Assembly (NCBI GenBank): GCA_963787345.1
Contig: CAWBCW010000011.1
Span: forward strand, 186,001-250,000
Source of the DNA: Bacillus_BD sp963787345
Lineage (GTDB): Bacteria > Bacillota > Bacilli > Bacillales > Cytobacillaceae
Direction: 5' to 3'
DNA: 64,000 nucleotides
The notes under the pieces were generated by a model that searched no databases, was not told the DNA's origin, and saw nothing but the letters and a program-made list of their open reading frames with translations. A program made the translations under genes and the position numbers. The first letter of the stretch is position 1, and every line of letters begins with the position of its first letter. Below, piece after piece: positions 52,943-62,370 of this stretch.

Positions 52943-54205
52943 ATGAAAAAGATGTATCCTAAAAACGGAAGAGTTATTTTGCACGTAGATATGAACAGTT
53001 TTTATGCATCTGTTGAGATGGCCTATGATCCTGGATTAAAGGGGAAGCCGCTTGCAATTGCTGGGAATCCTAAAGAACGAAGGGGTATTATTGTAACATG
53101 CAGTTATGAGGCTCGGCGGTTTGGTGTTAAAACAACGATGCCGATTTGGGAAGCAAAAAAGCTATGTCCTCATCTCATCGTCAGGACGCCTAATTTCGAT
53201 CGATATCGTGCTGCATCTAGTGAAATGTTTCAGATTCTTAAACAATATTCCAGCTTAGTTGAACCTGTATCCATTGATGAGGGGTATTTGGATATTACGG
53301 GAAGTTTTGAACTAGGCACCCCACTCGCAATTGCGGAAAAGATTCAAAAGCAAATTTTAAATGAATTGGACTTACCTTGCAGTATTGGGGTGGCTCCAAA
53401 TCGCTTTTTAGCTAAAATGGCATCAGATATGAAAAAGCCACTGGGTATTACTGTTTTACGTAAGCGTGATGTGCCAAAAGTGCTGTGGCCGTTACCGATT
53501 ATTGAAATGTACGGTGTTGGCAAAAAAACGGCTGAAAAGTTAAATAACATCGGAATTATTACGATCAACGATTTAGCAAAGGCTAATAAAATGCAATTAG
53601 AATCCCTTCTTGGTATTAACGGGGTTCGTTTAAAGGAAAGAGCGAATGGAATTGATGAAAGGCCAGTTGATCCGAATGCGGCAAACGAGATAAAAAGTGT
53701 CGGAAATTCAACGACTCTGCCAAGTGATGTATCGAATCAACAAGAACTTCTTTATGTTTTAGAACGGTTAACGGAAAAAGCAACGGTACGAATGAATCGA
53801 AAAAAGGTATTGGCAGCTTCGATCGGAATCACGATTCGTTATAATAATCGAAAAACGATTAATCGAAGTAAAAAGCTGTTAAATCCTTCGGTTCGTTTTG
53901 AGGAGCTCTATCATGAGGCAAGAGAACTTTTTTTGAAACATTGGAATGGAGAACCTGTCCGGCTGCTTGGTGTGACGGGTTCTGATCTTGTAGAGAAAAA
54001 TCAGGCGGTAAAACAACTTGATCTTTTTTCTTATGAAAATGAGGCGAAAAAAGAACCTTTAATAAAAGCCGTTGAAAACCTCCGGGCCAAATTTGGGGAT
54101 GGGATTATTGAAAAGGCCTTAGATAAAGCAATGGAAAAAAACATGGAAAACACTTCACAAACAAGCTTCAGCAAAGACTTTTTGGATTTTTTTCCTAAAG
54201 ATTAA
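52943..54205 (+). CDS. dinB: DNA polymerase IV (Y family)
   Basis: Translesion polymerase of about 420 residues. Catalytic motifs HVDMNSFYASVEMA and EPVSIDEGYLDITG; helix-hairpin-helix region (YGVGKKTAEKLNNIGI); little-finger domain; C-terminal clamp-binding QLDLFSYE. ATG 52943 follows GAAGGTG; ATG 52952 is possible. Orthologous in position to B. subtilis yqjH (polY1). Confidence 0.95.
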   Translation: MKKMYPKNGRVILHVDMNSFYASVEMAYDPGLKGKPLAIAGNPKERRGIIVTCSYEARRFGVKTTMPIWEAKKLCPHLIVRTPNFDRYRAASSEMFQILKQYSSLVEPVSIDEGYLDITGSFELGTPLAIAEKIQKQILNELDLPCSIGVAPNRFLAKMASDMKKPLGITVLRKRDVPKVLWPLPIIEMYGVGKKTAEKLNNIGIITINDLAKANKMQLESLLGINGVRLKERANGIDERPVDPNAANEIKSVGNSTTLPSDVSNQQELLYVLERLTEKATVRMNRKKVLAASIGITIRYNNRKTINRSKKLLNPSVRFEELYHEARELFLKHWNGEPVRLLGVTGSDLVEKNQAVKQLDLFSYENEAKKEPLIKAVENLRAKFGDGIIEKALDKAMEKNMENTSQTSFSKDFLDFFPKD

Positions 54206-54403
54206 CGTCCATCAGTAAATAATTTTACAGTGGAAGTTTGCGGCAGGTAGAGAGGTCTCCCATTTGTATAAGCGGTGAGATGAATGCAAGGGTTCTGCTC
54301 TTGGCATACTAATGGTAATCAGATTCGTTGCTAAATTCGACAAAAACTGCTAAAGTAGAATCGTTTATGAGGATGTATACATAGTTAGAAGGGACGTAAA
54401 AAG
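54206..54403. other. Intergenic region upstream of gnd, possible short ORF
   Basis: 198 nt. A 24-codon frame from TTG 54238 to 54312 ends SGEMNARVLLLAY, but its ribosome binding site is weak. A second short frame in the same place (from ATG 54286) reads MQGFCSWHTNGNQIRC. Either could be a leader peptide; neither was recognised. Confidence 0.2.
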
Positions 54404-55822
54404 ATGACAAAACAACAGTTTGGTGTAGTGGGAATGGCTGTTATGGGTAAAAACTTAGCCATGAATATTGAATCAAGGGGATACTCTGTCGCAATTTACA
54501 ATCGTTCACGTGAAAAGACAGATGAAGTTCTAGCAGAAACAAAAGGAAGGAACTTCAAGGGAACTTATTCAATAGAAGAGTTTGTCAATTCTCTTGAAAG
54601 CCCAAGAAAAATTATGCTTATGGTTAAAGCTGGTGCACCAACAGATGCGACGATTGATGGATTAATTCCTTTTTTAGAAAAAGGGGATATCTTAATAGAT
54701 GGTGGAAATACATTTTTTAAAGATACACAAAGACGAAATCAACGTCTAAGTGAACTGGGAATCCATTTCATTGGGACAGGTGTATCAGGCGGAGAAGAGG
54801 GAGCATTAAAAGGTCCTTCGATTATGCCTGGGGGACAGAAGGAAGCTTATGACTTAGTAGCTCCGATTTTTAAAGATATATCTGCTAAAGTTGATGGGGA
54901 TCCTTGTACGACCTATATAGGATCAGATGGTGCAGGTCACTATGTAAAAATGGTTCATAATGGCATCGAGTATGGAGATATGCAGCTTATTTGTGAAGCC
55001 TATTTCCTTTTGAAGCATGTGCTTGGATTAAAGGCAGATGAACTTCATGAAGTATTTTCCGAATGGAATAAAGGCGAGCTTGATAGCTATTTAATTGAAA
55101 TTACGGCTGATATCTTTACAAAGATTGATGAAGAAACAGGGAAACCACTTGTCGATATGATTCTCGATACGGCTGGTCAAAAGGGAACAGGGAAATGGAC
55201 AAGCCAAAACTCGCTTGATTTAGGAGTTCCACTGCCGGTTATTACAGAATCCGTCTATGCGCGCTTCATTTCTGCGATGAAAGAAGAGCGTGTACATGCG
55301 AGTAAGGTTCTTAAAGGTCCTGATGCTTCAGGTTTTACAGGAGATAAAGCAGCTTTTATTGAATCGGTTCGTAAAGCATTGTATATGAGTAAAATTTGTT
55401 CATATGCCCAAGGTTTTGCACAAATGAGAGCAGCATCCGAGGAGTATGGGTGGGATCTCAAGTACGGAGATATTGCGATGATTTTCCGTGGTGGGTGTAT
55501 TATACGGGCTCAGTTCCTACAAAAAATTAAAGATGCTTATGACCATGAACCAGGGTTGAAAAGTCTTCTGCTAGATCCATATTTTAAGGAGATTGTTGAA
55601 AGCTATCAATTTGCTTTACGTGAAATCGTGGCACAAGCGGTTCAATTTGGTATTCCTGTTCCATGTTTTTCCGCTGCTCTTGCTTATTATGACAGTTACC
55701 GCACAGAAACATTGCCCGCTAATTTGTTACAAGCACAACGGGATTATTTTGGTGCTCATACGTATCAACGAATTGACCGAGAAGGAATTTTTCATACTCA
55801 GTGGTTCCAAGAAGAAGAATAA
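54404..55822 (+). CDS. gndA: 6-phosphogluconate dehydrogenase, decarboxylating
   Basis: Pentose phosphate enzyme giving ribulose 5-phosphate. 472 residues: NAD(P)-binding FGVVGMAVMGKNLAMNIESRG, substrate motif ILIDGGNTFFKDT, GTGVSGGEEGALKGPSIMPGG and KMVHNGIEYGDMQLI with catalytic Lys. Converges on zwf, encoding the preceding enzyme of the same pathway, across a shared terminator. Confidence 0.97.
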   Translation: MTKQQFGVVGMAVMGKNLAMNIESRGYSVAIYNRSREKTDEVLAETKGRNFKGTYSIEEFVNSLESPRKIMLMVKAGAPTDATIDGLIPFLEKGDILIDGGNTFFKDTQRRNQRLSELGIHFIGTGVSGGEEGALKGPSIMPGGQKEAYDLVAPIFKDISAKVDGDPCTTYIGSDGAGHYVKMVHNGIEYGDMQLICEAYFLLKHVLGLKADELHEVFSEWNKGELDSYLIEITADIFTKIDEETGKPLVDMILDTAGQKGTGKWTSQNSLDLGVPLPVITESVYARFISAMKEERVHASKVLKGPDASGFTGDKAAFIESVRKALYMSKICSYAQGFAQMRAASEEYGWDLKYGDIAMIFRGGCIIRAQFLQKIKDAYDHEPGLKSLLLDPYFKEIVESYQFALREIVAQAVQFGIPVPCFSAALAYYDSYRTETLPANLLQAQRDYFGAHTYQRIDREGIFHTQWFQEEE

Positions 55823-55824
55823 TT

Positions 55825-55860
55825 AAAAAACCTCTTTGCTAATTGGGCAAAGAGGTTTTT
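55825..55860. terminator. Bidirectional terminator between gnd and zwf
   Basis: AAAAACCTCTTTGC and GCAAAGAGGTTTTT pair perfectly around a 7-nt loop with A and T runs on either side. Confidence 0.93.
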
Positions 55861-55864
55861 ATTA

Positions 55865-57364
55865 TTAACAAGACTCAACATCAAGGTTCGTAACTGGCCA
55901 CCAGAAATATCCATCTCTAGCGAGGAGGATGTCGCTTTCTTGTGGACCGAAAGAGCCTGCTTCATAGTTAGGGAAATGGGCATATGAATTTTGCCAAACA
56001 TTCGAAATGTGATCAACAAAGCCCCAAGACAAGGCTACCTCATCCCAATGTGTAAAGTTAGTCGCATCTCCCTTCATGCAGTCATACAATAACTTTTCAT
56101 AGGCCTCAGGTGTATTAATGCCATCAATACCTTTATTTGCATAGCTCAATTTAACATTTTTTGCGTCCATTCCTTGACCCGCCTTTTTAGCATTTAAATG
56201 GAGGGTAATTCCTTCCTCTGGCTGAATGTGAATCACGAGTAAATTTGGACTTAATGTTTGTTCTGTTTTATAATACAGATTCATCGGGATATCTTTAAAT
56301 TGAACAACGATTTTCGTTGATTTTGTTTTCAATCTTTTCCCAGTCCGGATATAAAATGGAACACCTGCCCAGCGGAAATTATCAATCATGACTTTACCTG
56401 CAACAAAGGTTTCTGTATTTGACTCAGGATCTACCATGTTTTCATTACGATAGCCTGGAACTAATCGACCGCTAACGTAACCGGGGCCATATTGACCGCG
56501 TACAAAGTATTGCTTGACATCATCATCTTTAATCGGGCGCATCGCTCTGAAGACTTTAACTTTCTCTGAACGGATTTCTTCTGTATTTAATCGGATTGGA
56601 GGCTCCATTGCGAGTAAAGCGACCATTTGCAGCATATGGTTTTGCACCATATCACGAAGGGCTCCGCTGTTTTCGTAATAGCGTCCGCGCTCTTCTACTC
56701 CTAGTGTTTCACTGGACGTAATTTGGATATTGGAAATATATCGGTTATTCCATAGAGGTTCAAAAATCGCATTAGCAAAGCGAATCACCTCAATATTTTG
56801 CACCATTTCTTTTCCTAAGTAATGGTCAATTCGATAGATCTCTTCTTCTGCAAAGGCGGTTCTGATTTGATCATTTAATTCTTGAGCCGATTGTAGATCA
56901 TGGCCAAATGGTTTTTCGATCACAAGCCGCTTAAATCCTTGTACATCTGTAAGACCATCTTCTTTTAAATGTGTCGCAATCGTGCCGAAGAATTCTGGTG
57001 CCATTGCTAAATAGAAGATGCGATTTCCATTTGTTTCGTAATGGCCATCCAAATCGGTAATGATTTCACTTAAAGCTTTATAGGAAGCTGAGTCTGTAAC
57101 ATCATGCGAATGATAATAAAAATGGGAAGCGAACTCATTCATTTTTTCTTGATCGTCTGAAATGGTTCCAATTGATTTCATGATGTTTTCTTTAAATTCA
57201 TCATTAGATAGGGATCTTCTAGCTACACCAACGACGGCGAAGTTTTTTGATAAATTTCCTTTGCTAAATAAATTATATAAAGATGGGAATAGCTTTCGAT
57301 TTGCTAAATCCCCAGTAGCTCCAAAAATAACAATCAAGGATGCAGGATTTTCATTTTGCGTCAT
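55865..57364 (-). CDS. zwf: Glucose-6-phosphate 1-dehydrogenase
   Basis: First step of the oxidative pentose phosphate pathway. 499 residues: coenzyme site VIFGATGDLANRKLFPSL, KPFGHD, and catalytic RIDHYLGKEMVQN. Start ATG at 57364 (MTQNENPASL) follows AGAGG; the longer frame lacks a site. Divergent from rnz. Confidence 0.96.
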   Translation of the reverse strand: MTQNENPASLIVIFGATGDLANRKLFPSLYNLFSKGNLSKNFAVVGVARRSLSNDEFKENIMKSIGTISDDQEKMNEFASHFYYHSHDVTDSASYKALSEIITDLDGHYETNGNRIFYLAMAPEFFGTIATHLKEDGLTDVQGFKRLVIEKPFGHDLQSAQELNDQIRTAFAEEEIYRIDHYLGKEMVQNIEVIRFANAIFEPLWNNRYISNIQITSSETLGVEERGRYYENSGALRDMVQNHMLQMVALLAMEPPIRLNTEEIRSEKVKVFRAMRPIKDDDVKQYFVRGQYGPGYVSGRLVPGYRNENMVDPESNTETFVAGKVMIDNFRWAGVPFYIRTGKRLKTKSTKIVVQFKDIPMNLYYKTEQTLSPNLLVIHIQPEEGITLHLNAKKAGQGMDAKNVKLSYANKGIDGINTPEAYEKLLYDCMKGDATNFTHWDEVALSWGFVDHISNVWQNSYAHFPNYEAGSFGPQESDILLARDGYFWWPVTNLDVESC

Positions 57365-57505
57365 GATGTTAAACCTCTTTTCGATAAAAATAGTTGTTAT
57401 AAATAGTGTTGCTATCGTCAAATTTTAACGATAACTGTCGAAATATGCAAATCCTTTGTCTTTCGATATAATAATCTAAGTGAATAAATGGAAGGAGAAA
57501 CTTCT

Positions 57506-58426
57506 ATGGAAATTTTTTTTCTAGGAACGGGCGCTGGAGTCCCAGCAAAATTAAGGAATGTAACTTCAGCAGCACTGAAGCTTTTAGAAGAGCGTCGGAC
57601 GATTTGGTTATTTGATTGTGGTGAAGCTACTCAACATCAAATTTTACATACCTCCATTAAACCTTCGAGATTGGAGAAAATTTTCATTACTCATTTACAT
57701 GGAGACCATATTTATGGATTACCAGGTTTGTTGGCTAGTCGTTCTTTTCAAGGCGGTGAATCGGAACTTACGGTTTATGGACCGAACGGATTAAGAAATT
57801 TTATTGAAACAAGTTTAAAGGTAAGTGGAACCTATTTAAAGTATGAGCTAAACATTGTGGAAATAGAAGAAGGCGTTATTTTTGAAGATGATCAATTTCT
57901 AGTTGAGGCGGGACTTCTTGATCATGGAATACCTTCTTATGGCTTTCGGATCGTGGAGAAGGACCTTCCTGGGACACTTCTAGTGGAAAAGTTGCAAGAA
58001 TTAAATGTTCAGCCTGGTCCTATTTATAAACGAATTAAGGCAGGGGAATCCGTTATCTTAGAGGATGGGACGTTGTTAAATCCAGATGACTTTGTTGGTC
58101 CAAAACAGAAAGGAAGAATTGTGACCATTCTTGGGGATACGAGAATGTGTAACGAGGCAACAAGGTTAGCTCAGGGCGCTGATTTGCTTATTCATGAAGC
58201 GACATTTGCACATGGTCAAGAGACGATGGCGAATGAATATTTCCATTCAACAACGAGTCAAGCCGCTACAATAGCGAAAGAAGCAGCTGTTAAAAAGCTA
58301 TGCCTTACTCATATTAGTTCGCGTTACGATGCACGGGCATCAGAAGAACTGTTGAAGCAGGCTCAGGAAGTTTTTCCTGACACGGAAATCGCCCATGATT
58401 TTAAATCGATCTCAATTTCGAAGTAG
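57506..58426 (+). CDS. rnz: Ribonuclease Z
   Basis: 3' tRNA-processing endonuclease of the metallo-beta-lactamase fold. 306 residues. Zinc motif T62-H63-L64-H65-G66-D67-H68, further ligands in HEATFAHG and CLTHISSRY. ATG 57506 follows AAGGAG. Confidence 0.96.
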   Translation: MEIFFLGTGAGVPAKLRNVTSAALKLLEERRTIWLFDCGEATQHQILHTSIKPSRLEKIFITHLHGDHIYGLPGLLASRSFQGGESELTVYGPNGLRNFIETSLKVSGTYLKYELNIVEIEEGVIFEDDQFLVEAGLLDHGIPSYGFRIVEKDLPGTLLVEKLQELNVQPGPIYKRIKAGESVILEDGTLLNPDDFVGPKQKGRIVTILGDTRMCNEATRLAQGADLLIHEATFAHGQETMANEYFHSTTSQAATIAKEAAVKKLCLTHISSRYDARASEELLKQAQEVFPDTEIAHDFKSISISK

Positions 58427-58524
58427 TTATTTTAAAATGATTAACTTTAGTAAAGTGCGATTGATTTATTAGTTTAATTAGCTTATAATTCGATTAAATT
58501 TATTATTTTAATATACAGTAATAA

Positions 58525-58752
58525 GGCTTTGGAGAGTGTTTAATAAGCAATAATTTCCCTGGAGAAGAGAGTCGGCGGATGGTGCAAGCTGATACAAAGA
58601 TTATTATAAAGTTCAACTTGGAGCTTGTTTCTTTTTTTACAAGGAAATCGGTTATGAACCGTTATCAAATTTGAGTGGAAAGTCACGATGCTTTCAATAA
58701 GGGGGGTACCGCGTGTTCAGCACGTCCTTTATTGAGCTTGTGACTTTTTTGT
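58525..58752 (+). promoter_or_regulatory. T-box riboswitch controlling the NSS transporter
   Basis: Stem I apical part AGAGAGTCGGCGGATGGTG with GCAAGCTGAT is near 58566-58592. The conserved T-box sequence AAGGGGGGTACCGCG lies at 58699-58713. The competing terminator runs from AAGTCAC (58679) to GTGACTTTTTT (about 58750). The likely specifier codon is TTC (58612-58614), in the context TTCAACTTGGAGC, which would make it phenylalanine-responsive; other readings in this loop (AAC, GTT) cannot be ruled out by eye. Confidence 0.88.
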
Positions 58753-58783
58753 TTTACGATGAAAAACCAGGGAGGAATGGATT

Positions 58784-60118
58784 GTGGAAAAGACAGATCA
58801 ATGGTCATCAAAAATTGGATTTATTTTGGCATCAGCAGGTTCTGCGATTGGACTTGGGGCGATTTGGAAACTGCCTTATATAACTGGAACAAGTGGCGGG
58901 GGTGCTTTTATCCTGATATTTGTTATTTTCTCGCTATTAATTGGATTTCCCTTATTATTAGCAGAATTTGTCGTTGGACGAAGTACACAAAAGGAAGCAA
59001 TTTCAGCTTATAGGCAAATTTCTCCAGGGACAAAATGGCATTGGATCGGCTATCTCGGCGTTATTACTTGTTTTATTTTGTTATCTTTTTATAGTGTAAT
59101 TGGCGGCTGGATTATTCAATATATTATTTACAGTTTTTCAGGTCAAATTGGACAAGGAAATGTTAATTATGAGGTGCTTTTTAACGAAACCGTGTCAAAT
59201 CCATTGCTTGCAGTTGGTGCACAGGCTATTTTCTTAATGATTATAATTATTGTGGTAGGAAAAGGTGTGCAAACGGGAATTGAAAAGGCTAGCAAGTTCA
59301 TGATGCCGGCATTGTTTATACTATTTATTATTCTCATCATTCGTTCGCTATCGCTTGATAACGCCCTGGAGGGGGTAAAGTTTTTTCTTAATCCAGATTT
59401 CTCAAAATTAAATTCACAAAGTGTTTTATTTGCTCTTGGACAGTCCTTCTTTTTACTGAGTGTAGGGGTTTCCGTTATGGTAACGTATAGCTCCTATTTA
59501 CCAAAAACTGAAAGCATTGTTCAACCTGCTTTGTCTGTAGTTGCGATGAATTTGTTCATTTCTTTATTTGCAGGGTTAGCGATTTTTCCGGCTGTATTTT
59601 CACTAGGCTTTGAACCGACTGCCGGTCCAGGATTACTTTTTATTATTTTGCCTGCTGTATTTGAACAAATGGTATTAGGGAACATTTTCTTATTGATTTT
59701 TCTTATTTTATTTCTTTTTGCTACTCTTACTTCCGCCTTTTCATTGCTGGAAATCATCGTTGCGTCTGTTTCGAAGGGAAGGGGAGGAAGAAATCGCTTG
59801 TCTTGGATCATTGGGATTTTTGTTTTTATTGTTGGAATCCCTTCAGCTCTATCTTTCGGGGTTTTAGATGATCTTACTATTTTTGATAAAAGCATCTTTG
59901 ATTCTGCGGACTTTCTTGTTAGTAATATATTAATGCCGATTGGTGCCTTGCTTATTTCGATTTTTGTTTCTTATAAAATGAAAAAGACCGTACTGATTAA
60001 TGAACTTATTCAAAACTCGAAATATCTGGGACTCTTTCATGTTTGGTATTTCTTATTGAGATATGTTGTACCGCTTGTGATTATTGTTGTCTTTCTTGAT
60101 ATTACTGAAATTATATAA
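58784..60118 (+). CDS. Sodium-dependent transporter of the NSS/SNF family
   Basis: 444 residues with about eleven membrane helices. Start WSSKIGFILASAGSAIGLGAIWKLPY is the family's substrate and sodium site; QSFFLLSVGVSVMVTYSSY covers TM6-7. GTG 58784 follows GGGAGG. Controlled by the upstream T-box, so it should import the amino acid sensed there, possibly phenylalanine or another aromatic. Not part of the B. subtilis order as I remember it. Confidence 0.92.
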   Translation: MEKTDQWSSKIGFILASAGSAIGLGAIWKLPYITGTSGGGAFILIFVIFSLLIGFPLLLAEFVVGRSTQKEAISAYRQISPGTKWHWIGYLGVITCFILLSFYSVIGGWIIQYIIYSFSGQIGQGNVNYEVLFNETVSNPLLAVGAQAIFLMIIIIVVGKGVQTGIEKASKFMMPALFILFIILIIRSLSLDNALEGVKFFLNPDFSKLNSQSVLFALGQSFFLLSVGVSVMVTYSSYLPKTESIVQPALSVVAMNLFISLFAGLAIFPAVFSLGFEPTAGPGLLFIILPAVFEQMVLGNIFLLIFLILFLFATLTSAFSLLEIIVASVSKGRGGRNRLSWIIGIFVFIVGIPSALSFGVLDDLTIFDKSIFDSADFLVSNILMPIGALLISIFVSYKMKKTVLINELIQNSKYLGLFHVWYFLLRYVVPLVIIVVFLDITEII

Positions 60119-60119
60119 G

Positions 60120-60149
60120 AAAAAGGCGGACATGATTGTTCGCCTTTTT
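60120..60149. terminator. Bidirectional terminator between the NSS gene and namA
   Basis: AAAAAGGCGGAC pairs with GTTCGCCTTTTT around a 6-nt loop. Confidence 0.9.
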
Positions 60150-60156
60150 CTGCTTC

Positions 60157-61176
60157 TTACCTCCAACCTCTTTCATATTGCACAGGACTTTCAATGGTAA
60201 CTCTAAGTTCTTGGGCTGCAGTTCTTGGCCAGTACGGATCGCGTAAGAGGGCACGAGCAATGAATATGAGATCTGCTCGTTCGCTCTGAATGATTTCTTC
60301 TGCTTGTAAGCCAGAAGTGATAAGTCCAACAGCACCCGTTGAAACATTTGAACGATGCTTGATTTTTTCCGACAGAGGTACTTGATAACCTGGATAAATA
60401 TTGATCCTTGCTGGAACAACACCGCCAGAACTTACATCAATGACATCTACTCCCTGTTCTCTCATACGTGTACAGTAAGAAGTATAGTCCTCTACTGTCA
60501 ATCCGTTCGAGTCGTATTCATTAGCAGATACGCGAACAAATAGCGCTCCATCCCAAACAGATTTAACGGCCTCAATGATTTCTTGTAAAAATCGATAGCG
60601 GTTTTCAGCATTGCCGCCGTATTCATCTTGACGCTGATTACAGAGAGGTGATAAGAACTGATTGATTAAATACCCATGTGCTCCGTGTATTTCAATCACT
60701 TCATATCCGGCTTTTTTAGCCCGTTCTGCTCCAAGCTTAAAGGCATCGATAGTTTGTCTAATTTCATCTATAGACATTTCCTTCGGTACTTTTGAATTTT
60801 CATCAAAGGCAAGTGGAGAAGGAGCGATGATGTCGCTATCTAAGACGGCTTTCCTGCCCGCATGACCAAGTTGAATTCCGGGTACGCTGCCATTCTCCTT
60901 AATTTCATCGGTTAAACGTTTTAATCCTTCAATATGTACATCATCCCAAATTCCTAAGTCTCTTGATGATATTCTACCTTGTGGTGTAACGGCTGTTGAT
61001 TCTTGAATGATTAATCCCACCCCACCAACAGCTCTGCTGATATAGTGAGTAAAATGCCAAGGTGTGATGATGCCATCTTCGTTTTCACAAGAATACATGC
61101 ACATCGGAGACATCACGATGCGGTTTTTTAACGTGACATTTTTAATCGTAAAAGGTGAAAAAAGTTTTGATTTCAT
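60157..61176 (-). CDS. namA: NADPH dehydrogenase, old yellow enzyme family (YqjM)
   Basis: FMN ene-reductase, 339 residues. MSPMCMYS at the N-terminus includes the redox-tuning Cys of the YqjM class; QLGHAGRKA, IHGAHGYLINQFLSPLCNQR and RALLRDPYWP are typical. ATG follows AAAGGAGG. Reduces electrophilic alkenes such as quinones and enones; likely stress-related. Confidence 0.95.
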   Translation of the reverse strand: MKSKLFSPFTIKNVTLKNRIVMSPMCMYSCENEDGIITPWHFTHYISRAVGGVGLIIQESTAVTPQGRISSRDLGIWDDVHIEGLKRLTDEIKENGSVPGIQLGHAGRKAVLDSDIIAPSPLAFDENSKVPKEMSIDEIRQTIDAFKLGAERAKKAGYEVIEIHGAHGYLINQFLSPLCNQRQDEYGGNAENRYRFLQEIIEAVKSVWDGALFVRVSANEYDSNGLTVEDYTSYCTRMREQGVDVIDVSSGGVVPARINIYPGYQVPLSEKIKHRSNVSTGAVGLITSGLQAEEIIQSERADLIFIARALLRDPYWPRTAAQELRVTIESPVQYERGWR

Positions 61177-61238
61177 ATTTTATATCCTCCTTTCATTTCA
61201 GTATAACAATAATTTGAAAAGGAGGAGAAATCATCTGT

Positions 61239-62084
61239 TTATCGTTTTATGACTTTAGCTTCCATTTCTTTACTAATGCTTTCTCCAAGCCGTTTGGATT
61301 GAGCTGTTGCTTCATTAATACAGTTAATGAAGGCTTGTTCAACTCCCATGTCGGCGAGAACCCTTAATCCAGCTTCCGTTGTGCCACCTGGGCTTGTGAC
61401 TTCTTTTCGAAGTTGGCCGGCTGATTTCGAAGTTTTTGATAGCATCTCTGCTGCACCTAAGAAGGTTTGGAGGATTAAATCCTTCGCCAATTCTTTATCC
61501 AGCCCAAGGTCTACTGCACCTTTTTCCAATGCTTCAAAAAGGTAATAAATATAGGCGGGGCCGCTGCCAGAAAGGCCTGTAACAGCATCCAATTGTTCTT
61601 CTTTTACAAACTTTGTTAAGCCTACGGTTTGAAAAATCTTTTCTACCATGATGGATGCTTCGTTTGAAACAAGTTCGTTACCCGCTAATGCTGTTGCAGA
61701 CTTTCCAATCGTAGCGGATGTATTTGGCATGGCACGAACGATTGCCATCGGTTTATCCAGAATCTTTTCAATGCTGCTAAGCGAAACCCCAGCTAGAACA
61801 GAAATAATCACGGTAGGGGGTTCAAGGATTTCTTTAATTGATACAAGAGCATTTAGCGCATCTTTCGGTTTCATTGCAAGAATGATGGCATCCGCTCCAC
61901 GACATAATTCTTGTAAATTATAAGTGGCTGACACACCATATGTACTTTTCAGCTCTTGTAATCTTTCTTGGTTGCTTCGATTTGTAACCCAAATATGACT
62001 TGCTTCAAGAAGATGATCTGTTACCATCCCTGAAATTAAAGCTTCTGCCATTGAACCGGCACCGATCATTGCTAATTTTTTCAA
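61239..62084 (-). CDS. proI: Pyrroline-5-carboxylate reductase
   Basis: Last step of proline synthesis. 281 residues: NAD(P)-binding MIGAGSMAEALISGM, MPNTSATIGKSATAL, and the signature VTGLSGSGPAYIYYLFEALEKGAV. TTG start at 62084 follows GGGAGG. Same neighbour order as B. subtilis yqjM-proI. Confidence 0.95.
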   Translation of the reverse strand: MKKLAMIGAGSMAEALISGMVTDHLLEASHIWVTNRSNQERLQELKSTYGVSATYNLQELCRGADAIILAMKPKDALNALVSIKEILEPPTVIISVLAGVSLSSIEKILDKPMAIVRAMPNTSATIGKSATALAGNELVSNEASIMVEKIFQTVGLTKFVKEEQLDAVTGLSGSGPAYIYYLFEALEKGAVDLGLDKELAKDLILQTFLGAAEMLSKTSKSAGQLRKEVTSPGGTTEAGLRVLADMGVEQAFINCINEATAQSKRLGESISKEMEAKVIKR

Positions 62085-62159
62085 TTTTAATTCCTCCCAA
62101 ACCTGGTCTTAACTTGACTTCAAGGCATTCATATTAGAAATTAATAGATAATAAGTCAA

Positions 62160-62358
62160 TCATAAACTTCACTCAGCAGAAAACCTCCACTTTTATAAGT
62201 GTAGTGGATGCCAAAAGGTTTTCTGATTAAATGGGGGGTTAAACCTCGGCTGAATGAAGTTAAACCTCCGGTGGATGCCTCGGATCTTTTAATGGTGTTT
62301 TATCGAGTGAACGCGATAAAAATCCGGGCGCAAATTCAGCGGATGAATTTGATTAGAA
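62160..62358. repeat. Composite copy of the dispersed repeat, with long inverted ends
   Basis: AACTTCACTCAGC (62165-62177) and GCTGAATGAAGTT (62249-62261) are inverted with one mismatch. Inside and after them, AAACCTCC and GTGGATGCC recur (62181, 62212, 62263, 62271). It ends near 62342-62356 with GGATGAATTTGATT, like the ends at 6671 and 38321. No ORF. Appears to be a non-autonomous repeat with nested fragments. Confidence 0.6.
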
Positions 62359-62370
62359 GTAGGTGAAGTG

